43,472 nt of DNA from Candidatus Acetothermia bacterium. Lineage in GTDB: Bacteria > Bipolaricaulota > Bipolaricaulia > Bipolaricaulales > Bipolaricaulaceae. Shown piece after piece: positions 26,149 through 35,651 of the stretch. Location: contig PWTL01000112.1 of assembly GCA_003562845.1 (NCBI GenBank), positions 1 to 43,472 on the forward strand, in the 5' to 3' direction. The position numbers were made by a program, and so were the translations under genes. The stretch's first letter is position 1. Each line of letters opens with the position of its first letter. The notes under the pieces are model-generated. The model made no database searches, had not been told where the DNA came from, and was given only the letters and a program-made list of their open reading frames with translations.

Positions 26149-27058
26149 CCAATACCGGCACGGGCACCGGGGCCCGGGCGAGCACTCTTCTTGCCGCGCC
26201 TATGTCCCGGCGGATCTGTTCTTTCAGGGTCTCGGAATCGGCGAAACGCTCGTCTCCTCGCAAGTAGGCGAGGAGGTGGACCTCGACCAGCCTCTCCACA
26301 GTTGCAGCGGGCGGCTCCAAGAGGTGCAGCTCAGCAGAGAGGGACAGGCCTGGAAACGTGGGACGGTCGCCGAGGTAGAATAGGCCGGGCCCTTCGCCGG
26401 CGGCGTGGTGCCCCCACGCTGCGTACACTCCGTGGGCGGGAAGGAGGAGTTCCTCCTCGATGTGTAGGTTGAGCGTCGGATAGCCCAGATCCCGCCCCAG
26501 GCCTGCACCTCGGACCGGTGTGCCCCACAGTGCCGGTGGGCGGCCGAGAAGGGTGGCGGCATCAGCCACCCTGCCTGCGTGCAGGAGTTCGCGTACGCGT
26601 CGCGCGCTGACAGGGGCACCGCCGACCTCCAGCGGCGGAACTACCTCTACCTTCAGCGTAAGTTCGGGAGCTAGTCGACGGGCGAGCTGTGCATCTCCTC
26701 CTCGGTTCTTGCCAAAGCGGTGGTCGGCGCCCATCACTACCGCCCGGGCGTCCAGCCGGCCGGCCAGCTCTCGGCGGAGGAAAGTCTCCGCATCGACTTC
26801 GCGTAGGTCGTCCCAGTCCGCTACCAGCACTGTGTCCGCCAACCGCTGTAGGAGGGCCCGTTTGGCCGCGGTGGGGAGAAGGGCGGGAGCCGTGGCAGGA
26901 AAAGTATAGGCGGTCAGCGTCAGGCCCAGGCGCTGGGCCAGCTGACGGGAGCGCGCAAGCAGCACCTGATGCCCTCGGTGCACGCCGTCGAACCGTCCTA
27001 CCGCGACGACCGTCAACTCAGTAGGTGCCTTCCGTGATGAACACCCAGCCGCCGACAC
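26093..27058 (-). CDS. ribF: Bifunctional riboflavin kinase/FAD synthetase
   Basis: VVAVGRFDGVHRGHQVLL, FGKNRGGDAQ, GRVADAATLLGRPPALWGTPVRGAGLGRDLGYPTLNL. True start may be TTG near 27016 after the upstream stop. Confidence 0.93.
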   Translation of the reverse strand: MSAAGCSSRKAPTELTVVAVGRFDGVHRGHQVLLARSRQLAQRLGLTLTAYTFPATAPALLPTAAKRALLQRLADTVLVADWDDLREVDAETFLRRELAGRLDARAVVMGADHRFGKNRGGDAQLARRLAPELTLKVEVVPPLEVGGAPVSARRVRELLHAGRVADAATLLGRPPALWGTPVRGAGLGRDLGYPTLNLHIEEELLLPAHGVYAAWGHHAAGEGPGLFYLGDRPTFPGLSLSAELHLLEPPAATVERLVEVHLLAYLRGDERFADSETLKEQIRRDIGAARRVLARAPVPVPVLVTAAGSCARRPGSPPPLQ

Positions 27059-27833
27059 GATTGGACGCGTAGGCTAGTTCGTCCCCGTCAGCCGACCACA
27101 CGGGGAAGGCATTACGCCAGTGGTCGCTGGTGAACGGTGTGAGGTCGGATCCGTCCCTGCGGATGACGTAAATGTCGGACTGGCCCTCACGGTGAGCCTC
27201 CATAGCGATCCACTCTCCGTCCGGCGCGAAGCGTGGTGCCCAGTAGAAGTGGGCGTCCGAGGTCAGCTGTTCCAGAGTATCGCGCTCGATATCGAGGATG
27301 AACAGATCCCAGTTCTCCCCCCACAGCCCTACAAACACCAGGCCGCTGCCGTCGGGCGTGAAATCCGGCGTATGCAGCGGCCAGGGGGTGCTAGTGAGGC
27401 GGCGCACCTCCTCGGACACCAGATCGAAAAGGTACAAGTCCCACTGACCGTCCTGGCTGGAGAGGAACGCGATGCGGTCCCCGGCGGGGGCGATCACCGG
27501 TTGGGCGATGGGGGAGGTGGAGAAGTGAACCTGTGTGCGCTCGCCGTCCGCCTCCAGCGGATGCTGCCACAGGGCGTACCCTCCCTCCACCGGGCCGGCG
27601 TAGACGATCCACTCTCCGTCAGGGTGGAAGCGCCCCCAGTCTACCCCTGTGGTCTGTTCGAGCGGCTGCGGGTCACGCCCTGCAGGGGCCGTGCCTAAGT
27701 GGAGCAGGCCTTGGTGGCTGAACAAAAAGCGCGTCCCGTCGGGGGACCAATCCAGGCAAGTCACCTCCACGTATCCGCCGCTTGCGGTCAGCGAAACCAG
27801 CACCAGGCAGGTCGACACCAGTCTCCAGATCAT
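27018..27833 (-). CDS. Secreted TolB/PD40-type beta-propeller protein
   Basis: Signal peptide [20 protein letters not shown]; repeated [50 protein letters not shown]. Confidence 0.88.
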   Translation of the reverse strand: MIWRLVSTCLVLVSLTASGGYVEVTCLDWSPDGTRFLFSHQGLLHLGTAPAGRDPQPLEQTTGVDWGRFHPDGEWIVYAGPVEGGYALWQHPLEADGERTQVHFSTSPIAQPVIAPAGDRIAFLSSQDGQWDLYLFDLVSEEVRRLTSTPWPLHTPDFTPDGSGLVFVGLWGENWDLFILDIERDTLEQLTSDAHFYWAPRFAPDGEWIAMEAHREGQSDIYVIRRDGSDLTPFTSDHWRNAFPVWSADGDELAYASNRVGGWVFITEGTY

Positions 27834-27914
27834 GGCCGGTGGATTGTAGGCCGCTCTGGGCACGCTGGGCAAGGTGGTGCGGGAGCCTCCTGCAGGGCTA
27901 CAATGGTCAGGAAG

Positions 27915-28916
27915 ATGTCGGACCGCACGCTAGGACAGCAATCGCAGGACACGGAACGTCCCGCGCGCGCCCTCCGCCCGCGAACTCTGGAAGAGTTCGT
28001 GGGGCAGGGCGGGGTCAAGAAACGTCTGCGCATCTACATCGAGGCGGCAAAAAGCCGTGGGGAGCCGTTGGATCACGTGTTGCTCCTCTCCCCCCCGGGG
28101 TTGGGCAAGACGACCCTGGCCCACATCGTGGCTCAGGCGATGGAGGCCAGCATAAAGGTATCCTCGGGACCGGCCATCGAACGTCCGGGGGACTTGGCAG
28201 CCATTCTCACCCGTCTGTCCCCCGGGGACATCCTGTTTATCGACGAGATCCATCGCCTGCGGCGCCCGGTGGAGGAGGTCCTGTACCCGGCGATGGAGGA
28301 CTACAAGCTGGACATCGTGCTGGGCGAGGGGCCGCACGCTCGCTCCATCAGGCTGGACCTGGCGCCGTTTACCCTGATCGGGGCCACGACCAGAGAGGGG
28401 TTGCTGACCTCCCCTCTCAGAGATCGCTTCGAAGTGACGTTCCGCATGAGCTTCTACACTGCGGAGGAGTTGGCGCTGATTGTGACGCGGGGTGCGCACA
28501 GACTGGGTGTGGAGGCGGCGGAGGACGGGGCGTGGGAGTTGGCTTCCCGGGCGCGGGGCACGCCGCGGATCGCCCTACGTCTCCTCCGGCGGGCGCGGGA
28601 CGTGGCCCAGGTGGAGGGGGCACCGTGTGTGGACCGGGAACTGGCCCGCCGGACGCTGGACATATTGGGGATAGACGAGCAGGGGTTGGACAGCGCGGAC
28701 AGAAATCTCCTCCGAGTGCTCCTGGAGCGGTTCGGTGGAGGCCCCGTGGGACTGGAGACCTTGGCTGCAGCGCTAGGGGAAGACAAGGAGACGATCCTCG
28801 AGGTCTACGAGCCATACCTCATCACCCGGGGGTTTATCCGCCGCACGCCTCAGGGCAGGGTGGCCACGGACAGGGCCAGGACCCACCTGGGCCAGGCGCC
28901 GCCCGGACTGCTCTGA
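27915..28916 (+). CDS. ruvB: Holliday junction branch migration DNA helicase RuvB
   Basis: [93 protein letters not shown]. Confidence 0.97.
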   Translation: MSDRTLGQQSQDTERPARALRPRTLEEFVGQGGVKKRLRIYIEAAKSRGEPLDHVLLLSPPGLGKTTLAHIVAQAMEASIKVSSGPAIERPGDLAAILTRLSPGDILFIDEIHRLRRPVEEVLYPAMEDYKLDIVLGEGPHARSIRLDLAPFTLIGATTREGLLTSPLRDRFEVTFRMSFYTAEELALIVTRGAHRLGVEAAEDGAWELASRARGTPRIALRLLRRARDVAQVEGAPCVDRELARRTLDILGIDEQGLDSADRNLLRVLLERFGGGPVGLETLAAALGEDKETILEVYEPYLITRGFIRRTPQGRVATDRARTHLGQAPPGLL

Positions 28917-28987
28917 GGGTGCTGCGAGCTTTTCAGGTTTGCTTTGGCTTGTGCGGGGTGCAAGGCTCAGGTAGGATTCCCTCCGCT

Positions 28988-29656
28988 GTGTGGGCTCTGG
29001 GCATAGAAACGGCTGGCGAGCGCGGAGGCGTTGCGCTGCTAGTGGAAAACGGGCAAGGTTATGAGCTTGCCTTTGACGCCGGGCGAGTGCACGCCGAGGC
29101 CCTGGGTGTGGCCACAGACAGCCTGCTGCGGGCGGTGGGGAGTGCCCGCGAAGACCTCGGGTTGGTCGCGGTCGACGTTGGGCCAGGTTCGTTCACCGGG
29201 ATTCGCATCGGGATGGCGTTCGCCGCCGGACTGGGCCAGGCGTTGCACTTGCCCACTGTGGGCGTCAGGCACAGCGAGGCCCTGGGGCTTCCGGCGATGC
29301 GGGAGTGGCCCGGGCGGGTGGTGGTGTGGATCCACGATCGCGGGCAACATTTGTACGCGGCGTGGGTCAGTGGAGGCCGCGTGGGACAGGACTCAGCGGT
29401 TACGCTGGACCGTGCGTTGGCGCGACTTTCCGGGCGCAGCCAGGTGCTCGTTGTGGGGAGCGGGGCCCGACGGTTCCGCGAACACCTCGCCCCGCTGGCG
29501 CCCAACGTGCTGTGGTGCCCGGGATGTGTGCATGCACCGCCGCTGGAGGTGGCCCGCAGGGGACTGGAGAAGTGGAAGGCGGGGGAGGCCGTCCCCGCGG
29601 GAGCGTTGGAGCCTTGTTACGTCCATCCTCCGCTGAGCCAAGGAAAGGAGAACTGA
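28988..29656 (+). CDS. tsaB: tRNA threonylcarbamoyladenosine biosynthesis protein TsaB
   Basis: VWALGIETAGERGGVALL, VHAEALGVATDSLL, VDVGPGSFTGIRIGMAFAAGLG; GTG start chosen. Confidence 0.92.
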   Translation: MWALGIETAGERGGVALLVENGQGYELAFDAGRVHAEALGVATDSLLRAVGSAREDLGLVAVDVGPGSFTGIRIGMAFAAGLGQALHLPTVGVRHSEALGLPAMREWPGRVVVWIHDRGQHLYAAWVSGGRVGQDSAVTLDRALARLSGRSQVLVVGSGARRFREHLAPLAPNVLWCPGCVHAPPLEVARRGLEKWKAGEAVPAGALEPCYVHPPLSQGKEN

Positions 29657-29844
29657 TGGCGAGGTTTTGCAGTATATGCGGTCGCGGACCGGACTATGGT
29701 AATGCGGTGAGTCACTCCAACCGCCACACGAAGAGGGTACGTCTGCCCAACCTACAACGGGTGCTGGCTGTGCACGAAGGTCGCCGCAGGCGGATCCGCG
29801 TGTGTACGCGTTGTTTGCGCGCCGGCAAGGTGCAGAAGGTTTAA
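29656..29844 (+). CDS. rpmB: 50S ribosomal protein L28 (zinc-ribbon CxxC form)
   Basis: MARFCSICGRGPDYGNAVSHSNRHTKRVRLPNLQRVLAVHEGRRRRIRVCTRCLRAGKVQKV; TGATG overlap with tsaB. Confidence 0.96.
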   Translation: MARFCSICGRGPDYGNAVSHSNRHTKRVRLPNLQRVLAVHEGRRRRIRVCTRCLRAGKVQKV

Positions 29845-30021
29845 CGACCCCTAGCGTGCGCTCACCGTCCCGGAGAAGGCATCCGCTGCCGGTGGGCGCA
29901 GGTCAGCGTGCCTGACGGCGCGTCCGCGCCCGTCGGCCCGTTCATCGACCAGCAGCGGGGTACGTCTGCCACCAGCGCTTACCTCCAGACCACCACGAAC
30001 TACGAACCAAGAGCTTAGGAA

Positions 30022-30579
30022 CTAAGAGCCAACAATTACCTTTCCCGCTTCCTCGTAGCCTGCCTCCAACGCCTTACGGTTGGCATCCACCAGGCTCTCC
30101 CGGCCCCGTTCTTCCATCTCGTGGGCCATAGCTTGGACGGCGGACTGCAGCGGCACGGAGTCGAGGCCCCTCAGCAACGCTCCCAGGGCGACCATGTTCC
30201 CCGCTCGGGGCATCTCCAGGTTGTGAGCGAGCTGGGTGACGGGGATGGGGACCGCTGTGAGATCGGTGCGTTGCACTGAGCGGTGCACAAGGGAGGTGTT
30301 GATCACTGCCAGACCGCCCTCTGCGAGCTGGGGCTCGAAACGATCCAACGACGGGGCGTTCATCGCCACCAGGGCCCACGGTGCATCCACGATGGGGGCG
30401 CCGATGAGCTCGTCCGAGAGCACCACGGTACAGTTGGCCGTTCCCCCGCGCATCTCCGGGCCGTAAGAGGGCAGCCAGCTCACCTCGAGGCCGTGTTCCA
30501 TCCCCGCCCGGGCCAGCACCTTGCCCGCGAGCAGGATGCCCTGGCCGCCGAAGCCTGCGAATATCACACCTTGTTCCAT
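30022..30579 (-). CDS. korC: 2-oxoacid:ferredoxin oxidoreductase gamma subunit
   Basis: IFAGFGGQGILLAGKVLARAGMEHGLEVSWLPSYGPEMRGGTANCTVVLSDE. Confidence 0.9.
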   Translation of the reverse strand: MEQGVIFAGFGGQGILLAGKVLARAGMEHGLEVSWLPSYGPEMRGGTANCTVVLSDELIGAPIVDAPWALVAMNAPSLDRFEPQLAEGGLAVINTSLVHRSVQRTDLTAVPIPVTQLAHNLEMPRAGNMVALGALLRGLDSVPLQSAVQAMAHEMEERGRESLVDANRKALEAGYEEAGKVIVGS

Positions 30580-30582
30580 TGC

Positions 30583-31353
30583 TCAGTCCCTCACTTTCAG
30601 GTCGCCGAGGGGGAAGGCGGGGAGTGCCTGCTCCACCAGCCACTTGTTAGCTTTCTGCGGGCTCATCTTGAAGTTGGTGGGACAGGAGGCCACGAGCTCC
30701 ACCAAGGAGAAGCCCTTGCCTTCCACCTGGTTTTGGAAGCCGGTCAACAGCGCCTTGCGCGCCTTGGCCACGTGGGGGGCGTCGTGAAGTGACTGCCTTG
30801 TTATGTAGGTCGGACCATCGAGCTGGGCCAGCATCTCGGAGATCTTGAGCGGGTAACCGGTGGTGGCCACGTCCCGTCCCCGAGGAGTGGTCGTCGTGTG
30901 TTGGCCGGCTAGGGTGGTCGGGGCCATCTCCCCTCCCGTCATGCCGTAGATTTGGTTGTTGATGAACACCACGGTGATGTTTTCCCCGCGGTTGGCAGCG
31001 TGTACAGTCTCCGCCGTTCCGATGGCGGCGAGGTCTCCGTCGCCTTGGTAGGAGAAGACGATGAGTTCAGGGTTGGCCCGTTTCAACCCCGTGGCCACAG
31101 CGCATGCCCTTCCGTGGGCCGCTTGGACGAAGTCGCAGCGGTAGAAGCGGTACAGGAAAACCGCGCACCCCACTGGGGCGATGCCCACGGTGCGCTCTTG
31201 GATGCCCAGCTCGTCGATCACCTCCGCCACCAGACGCGTGGCCACTCCGTGGTGGCAGCCCGGGCAGTACGTGGTCGGGGCGTCCGATAGGGAATTCGGT
31301 CGACCGAAGACCTTCGTGTACCCTGCAGGGATTGAGGTCTCAACTGGAGACAT
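30583..31353 (-). CDS. korB: 2-oxoacid:ferredoxin oxidoreductase beta subunit (TPP-binding)
   Basis: TYCPGCHHGVATRLVAEVID, GDGDLAAIGTAETVHAANRGENITVVFINNQIYGMTGGEMAPTT. Confidence 0.92.
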   Translation of the reverse strand: MSPVETSIPAGYTKVFGRPNSLSDAPTTYCPGCHHGVATRLVAEVIDELGIQERTVGIAPVGCAVFLYRFYRCDFVQAAHGRACAVATGLKRANPELIVFSYQGDGDLAAIGTAETVHAANRGENITVVFINNQIYGMTGGEMAPTTLAGQHTTTTPRGRDVATTGYPLKISEMLAQLDGPTYITRQSLHDAPHVAKARKALLTGFQNQVEGKGFSLVELVASCPTNFKMSPQKANKWLVEQALPAFPLGDLKVRD

Positions 31354-32395
31354 AGCGTTTCACCTCGCTCAGTATCTGCCTGGGTGTGGGGACCACCCCG
31401 CCCAGCTCCCCGAAGAACGGTGTTTGAGCACGCTGTTCCACCGCCAACCGTACGTCCTCCCACATCTGCCCGGCGGAAAGCTCCAGGGTGAGCACGGTGG
31501 GTACCTGTGCACTTATCTTGCGGATGGGCTCGTAAGGGAAGGGCCACAGGGAAATCGGCCGCACTAGCCCTGCGCGAATCCCTTCCTCGCGGGCCAAGCG
31601 GACCACCGTCTTGCCGATACGGCCCATGGTCCCGTACGCCACGAGGACGATCTCCGCGTCCTCTGTGTCCACGCACTCCCAGCGGACTTCGGTGCCCTGG
31701 ATTTCCCGGTACGTCTGCTGCAGCTCGCGGTTCATCTCTTTGAGCCCTTGGGGGTCGAGATCGAAACTGAGGACCACGTTGGGGTCGCGCCCTTTGGCCC
31801 CGGTCAGGGCCCATGGCCGTGCGGGAATGCTCTGGGGATCCACCGGCGCGGGGAGTTCCACCGGCTCCATCATCTGCCCCAGCATGCCGTCGGCGAGGAT
31901 CATGGCCGGGACCCGATACCGGTCGGAAAGGTCGAAGGCGAGCATGATGAGCTCCGCGGCCTCCGGGACCGTCGACGGCGCCAGGACGATCAGGCGGTAG
32001 TCCCCATGACCGCCCCCTTTGGTGGCCTGGAAGTAGTCTCCTTGGGCCGGGGCGATGTTCCCCAGTCCCGGCCCCCCGCGCATGATATTCACGATCACGG
32101 CGGGCAGGCGCGCGCCGGCCATGTACGAGATGCCTTCCATCTTCAGGCTGATCCCCGGCGAAGACGAGGAGGTCATGGTGCGCACGCCGGCTGCGGCCGC
32201 ACCGTACACCATGTTGATGGCGGAAACTTCCGATTCCGCCTGCAGAAACACCCCCTCCCGCAGCGGGAGCTCCCGGGCCATGTACTCTACGAGTTCCCCT
32301 TGCGGGGTGATGGGGTAACAAAAGTAGCAGCGGCAACCCGCCCTGATCCCCGCCTCGGCGATCGCCTCATTTCCGCGCATGAGCGTGCGGCTCAT
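31340..32395 (-). CDS. korA: 2-oxoacid:ferredoxin oxidoreductase alpha subunit
   Basis: MSRTLMRGNEAIAEAGIRAGCRCYFCYPITPQGELVEYMARELP, SEVSAINMVYGAAAAGVRTMTSSSSPGISLKMEGISYM. Start at internal ATG 32395. Confidence 0.92.
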   Translation of the reverse strand: MSRTLMRGNEAIAEAGIRAGCRCYFCYPITPQGELVEYMARELPLREGVFLQAESEVSAINMVYGAAAAGVRTMTSSSSPGISLKMEGISYMAGARLPAVIVNIMRGGPGLGNIAPAQGDYFQATKGGGHGDYRLIVLAPSTVPEAAELIMLAFDLSDRYRVPAMILADGMLGQMMEPVELPAPVDPQSIPARPWALTGAKGRDPNVVLSFDLDPQGLKEMNRELQQTYREIQGTEVRWECVDTEDAEIVLVAYGTMGRIGKTVVRLAREEGIRAGLVRPISLWPFPYEPIRKISAQVPTVLTLELSAGQMWEDVRLAVEQRAQTPFFGELGGVVPTPRQILSEVKRYVSS

Positions 32396-32631
32396 GCTGC
32401 ACCCTTGCTCTCGGCCCTGTCCAGGCGGTACACCTCGATGGCCACGTCGGGGCAGATCTGCGCGCACACCATGCACGCGGTGCACTTCTCTGGGTGTTGA
32501 GCCATGGCTACGTTGTACCCGGAGCTGTTGTGCTCCTCGGAGAAAGCGAGGACGCCGAACGGACAAGCGGCAACGCACAACCCGCACCCCTTGCACCTTT
32601 CCTTGTCGATTACCGTCATTCCTTTGGGCAT
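32392..32631 (-). CDS. korD: 2-oxoacid:ferredoxin oxidoreductase delta subunit (2x[4Fe-4S])
   Basis: CKGCGLCVAACPFGVL and CTACMVCAQICPDVAIEVYRL. Confidence 0.92.
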   Translation of the reverse strand: MPKGMTVIDKERCKGCGLCVAACPFGVLAFSEEHNSSGYNVAMAQHPEKCTACMVCAQICPDVAIEVYRLDRAESKGAA

Positions 32632-32640
32632 GCTCCTCCC

Positions 32641-33144
32641 TCACTCACCTTGAATGCGCTCCGTGAGCCGTTTGCCCCTGCGCTTCTCCAAGCAGGCCAG
32701 TGTTTGCTGGGCTTGATCCAACCAGCGCCGCAAGCGCCACTCGGTTCTGTCCTCCCTGCCCTGCCGCTGGGCCACGGCCAGCGAGCGCTCGGCCAGCGCT
32801 GAACGCATCTGCACTACTTCGTCATGGAACTGGGCCATCTGTTTGTCCTCGGAGCTCAGCCTCCGCAGCGAGAGCGTGGGCCGACCGTCTCTGTCCGCGC
32901 CCACCACCTTCACCAGAACCTCTCGTCCCACGGCGAGCGTGGGGGCGTTGCTCTCCCCTCCCGCGGCCATCTCCGAGACGTGCAAGAAGCCTGAGCTCCC
33001 GTCGGGGAGGGAAATTGTTGCCCCGCTCTCTGCGATCTCGAGCACCACTCCGCCGATGATGTCACCGACATTGGGCACCAGGCCCACCTCCCAGCGATGG
33101 TCCCGCAGCTTGGGTGTGTAGCATTGCAGCTTATTGTAGTCCAC
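32641..33144 (-). CDS. S1-domain RNA-binding protein
   Basis: VGDIIGGVVLEIAESGATISLPDGSSGFLHVSEMA...LAVGREVLVKVVGADRDGRPTLSLRRL; charged helical C-terminus. Confidence 0.82.
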   Translation of the reverse strand: MDYNKLQCYTPKLRDHRWEVGLVPNVGDIIGGVVLEIAESGATISLPDGSSGFLHVSEMAAGGESNAPTLAVGREVLVKVVGADRDGRPTLSLRRLSSEDKQMAQFHDEVVQMRSALAERSLAVAQRQGREDRTEWRLRRWLDQAQQTLACLEKRRGKRLTERIQGE

Positions 33145-33304
33145 TGCAAGTGCTCCTCAAGCGTAGGGCGCCGGCGCGCTAGCTTCGCTGCTTCGTAGGG
33201 AGAGGGGGACCTTCCAGGTGCGCAGCGGGCGGCCTTCCCTCCGCCCGCTTCCCTCCGGCGGCGGTTGAGGAGGTGGCCGATAGGGGGTGAGAGCGGTTTC
33301 CATC

Positions 33305-33333
33305 TTGACAATCGCTGCTTTCCTTGCTAGACT
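33305..33333 (+). promoter_or_regulatory. Sigma70-like promoter of the ABC transporter operon
   Basis: TTGACA - 17 nt - TAGACT, then GGAGG ribosome-binding site before ATG 33373. Confidence 0.7.
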
Positions 33334-33372
33334 GACAGTGCTTCAAAAAACTCCTTGGAGGTGGTTTGAGGC

Positions 33373-35562
33373 ATGACCAGCAATGGTTGGTTGAGGCACA
33401 CCAGGTTTGGTGTCCTCCTGGCGTCTTTGTTGTTGGTGGCGGGCTTTGTGGCCGCTGCCGATCACACGGGGGCCTGGGTGGACGAGGTAGTAATCAGTGA
33501 GGAGCCCAGCGAGGCAGCGGGAATCGTTAGGTTGGAAACCGGGGATATCGACATCCACGTGACCTCGATTACCGATGCCGAGCTGTTGGCGCGGGTGGAA
33601 GCCGATCCGAACCTGCGGTACGAGATGTCGTTCGGGTCGTACAACGAAATGTCGTTCAACCCCATCGGGCCTGTCTTCGCCGAGGACGCTCCGGGGCCCC
33701 TCGCCGGAAAGCTGAACCCGTTCTCGGTTCCCCGCGTGCGCGAGGCCATGAACTGGCTGCTCGACAGGGACTACATCGCCGGCGAGATCATGGGCGGGCT
33801 GGGCGTTCCTAAGTTTACCGGCCTGAACTCCGCCTTCGCCGATGCCCGGGAGAGGTATCCGCACATCGTGGAGGACATCCAGGAGTACTACGCGTACGAC
33901 CCGGACAGGGCCGAGGCGATCATCTCTGAGGAGATGGAGAAGCTGGGCGCGTACAAGGTCGACGGGATCTGGCACTTCGACGGCGAGCCCGTGGAGATCA
34001 TCGTCCTGATCCGCGTCGAGGACGAGCGGCTTCTGATCGGCGACTACGTCGCATCGCAGCTTGAGGATATTGGTTTCGTCGTCGAGCGCATGGAACGAAC
34101 TGCCGCCGAGGCGTCCCCGATCTGGCTCCGCGGCGAGCCGGCGGACGCGCGGATGCACATGTACACTGGTGGGTGGCTGTCCACGGCCGTGTCGCGTGAC
34201 CAGGGCACCTTGTTCAACCAGATGTACACTCCGCGAATCATGCCGTTCCCGTTGTTCCAGGCACTGACCCCTGATCCTCGACTCGATGAGCTGAGCGATC
34301 GGCTGTACCGCCGTGACTACAGCTCAATGGAGGAGCGCGAGGAGATCTTCGAAGAGCTGCTGTGGCTGACCATGGAAGACTCCGCACGTGTCTGGCTGAC
34401 CGACGCCGTCGGGTTCAACCCCATGCGGGCGGACCTGGACCTGGCCGTCGACTTGGCCGGCGGTGTCTCCGGCTCCAGCATGTGGGCCCACACGATTCAC
34501 TTCCACGAGGAAGGCGTCCCCCAGGTCGGTGGAACGGTCAACATGACCATTCCTTCGATCCTCACGGACCCGTGGAACCCGATCGGTGGTTCGGCGTGGA
34601 CGTTCGACAACTTCCCCACCCGGGCGACGTTCGACACGGGCGTTGCGCTGGACACGCGGGACGGACTGGCCTGGCCGCTGCGCATCGAGCGGGCCGAGGT
34701 CTACGTCCTGGAGGGGCTGCCCGCCGAGGCGACCCACGACTGGGTGGAACTCAACTTCGTCGATGAGAACATCGTCCCCGACGACGCGTGGGTCGACTGG
34801 GACGCCGAGGAGCAGCGGTTCATCACCGCGGGCGAACTCTATCCCGAGGGGCGGACGGCACGGCGGAAGTCGGTCGCCTACTACCCCGACGACCTCTATG
34901 ACCTCCCGCTACACGACGGCAACACGTTCTCGCTTGCCGACATCATCATGGGCATGATCCTCACGTTCGACCGGGCGAAGGAAGAGAGCCCGATCTTCGA
35001 CGAGGCGGCAGTGCCCTCGTTTGAGAGTTTCATGCGCTCCTTCCGCGGCGTGCGCATCATCTCCGAGGACCCGCTCATCATCGAGACCTACTCCGACGTG
35101 TTCACGTTGGACGCGGAGATCATGGTGACCACGTGGTTCCCGAACTTCTACTACGAGAACCCAGGCTTTTGGCACGTCCTGGCTGTGGGTATCCTGGCCG
35201 AGCAAGAGCGCTCGCTGGCGTTCACTGGGGACAAGGCGGACAAGCTTGGCGTGGAGTGGATGAGCTTTATCTCCGGGCCGAGCCTGGCCATTTTGGCTGA
35301 GCACCTGCAGAAGTCGATCCAGATCGGCTTCATCCCCTACGAGCCCACGCTGGGGCAGTACGTGACGCGGTCGGAGGCTCTGACGCGCTGGGACAACCTC
35401 GATCGCTGGTACCGCGACAAGGGGCACTTCTGGGTCGGCAGTGGTCCGATGTACCTGGAAGACGTGTTCCCAGTTGAGGGCGTCGTGGTGCTGCGCCGGT
35501 TCGAGAACTATCCCGACCCGGCTGACAAGTGGCTGTTCCTGACGGAGCCGCTCCTCGACTGA
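33373..35562 (+). CDS. ABC transporter substrate-binding protein, SBP_bac_5 (oligopeptide/nickel) family, apparently circularly permuted
   Basis: Signal peptide; first half VDEVVISEEPSEAAGIVRLETGDIDIHVTSITDAELLARVEADPNL...NPFSVPRVREAMNWLLDRDYI (normally C-terminal); second half VGGTVNMTIPSILTDPWNPIGGSAW...FSLADIIMGMILTFDRAKEESP...GSGPMYLEDVFPVEGVVVLRRFENYPDP (normally N-terminal). Confidence 0.9.
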   Translation: MTSNGWLRHTRFGVLLASLLLVAGFVAAADHTGAWVDEVVISEEPSEAAGIVRLETGDIDIHVTSITDAELLARVEADPNLRYEMSFGSYNEMSFNPIGPVFAEDAPGPLAGKLNPFSVPRVREAMNWLLDRDYIAGEIMGGLGVPKFTGLNSAFADARERYPHIVEDIQEYYAYDPDRAEAIISEEMEKLGAYKVDGIWHFDGEPVEIIVLIRVEDERLLIGDYVASQLEDIGFVVERMERTAAEASPIWLRGEPADARMHMYTGGWLSTAVSRDQGTLFNQMYTPRIMPFPLFQALTPDPRLDELSDRLYRRDYSSMEEREEIFEELLWLTMEDSARVWLTDAVGFNPMRADLDLAVDLAGGVSGSSMWAHTIHFHEEGVPQVGGTVNMTIPSILTDPWNPIGGSAWTFDNFPTRATFDTGVALDTRDGLAWPLRIERAEVYVLEGLPAEATHDWVELNFVDENIVPDDAWVDWDAEEQRFITAGELYPEGRTARRKSVAYYPDDLYDLPLHDGNTFSLADIIMGMILTFDRAKEESPIFDEAAVPSFESFMRSFRGVRIISEDPLIIETYSDVFTLDAEIMVTTWFPNFYYENPGFWHVLAVGILAEQERSLAFTGDKADKLGVEWMSFISGPSLAILAEHLQKSIQIGFIPYEPTLGQYVTRSEALTRWDNLDRWYRDKGHFWVGSGPMYLEDVFPVEGVVVLRRFENYPDPADKWLFLTEPLLD

Positions 35563-35606
35563 GGGGGGCCCTGAGGGAACGCCGGAAGAGCAGTAGGTAA
35601 CTCGTT

Positions 35607-35651
35607 GGGGGGTCGCCGGTCAGAAGTTGACCGATCGGCGGCCCCCCTTTA
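35607..35651 (+). terminator. Hairpin terminator (attenuator-like) between SBP and permease genes
   Basis: GGGGGGTCGCCGGTCA-GAAGT-TGACCGATCGGCGGCCCCCC followed by TTTAT; imperfect stem. Confidence 0.75.

Noticed and set aside
27782-28987. First two-thirds of the 624-aa + ORF 27782..29656
   Set aside because: Out-of-frame reading over ruvB (Gly/Pro-rich, no domain). Only the tsaB part from 28988 is credible.
29656-29844. CxxC-containing L28 as unusual
   Set aside because: Zinc-binding (C+) forms of ribosomal proteins are common.
30022-32631. Four-subunit oxidoreductase as a new complex
   Set aside because: Order and motifs fit standard KorDABC-type 2-oxoacid:ferredoxin oxidoreductases. Substrate (2-oxoglutarate versus others) cannot be set from sequence alone here.
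32396-32644. N-terminal extension of the 31340..32644 ORF
   Set aside because: Overlaps korD in another frame; korA begins at ATG 32395.
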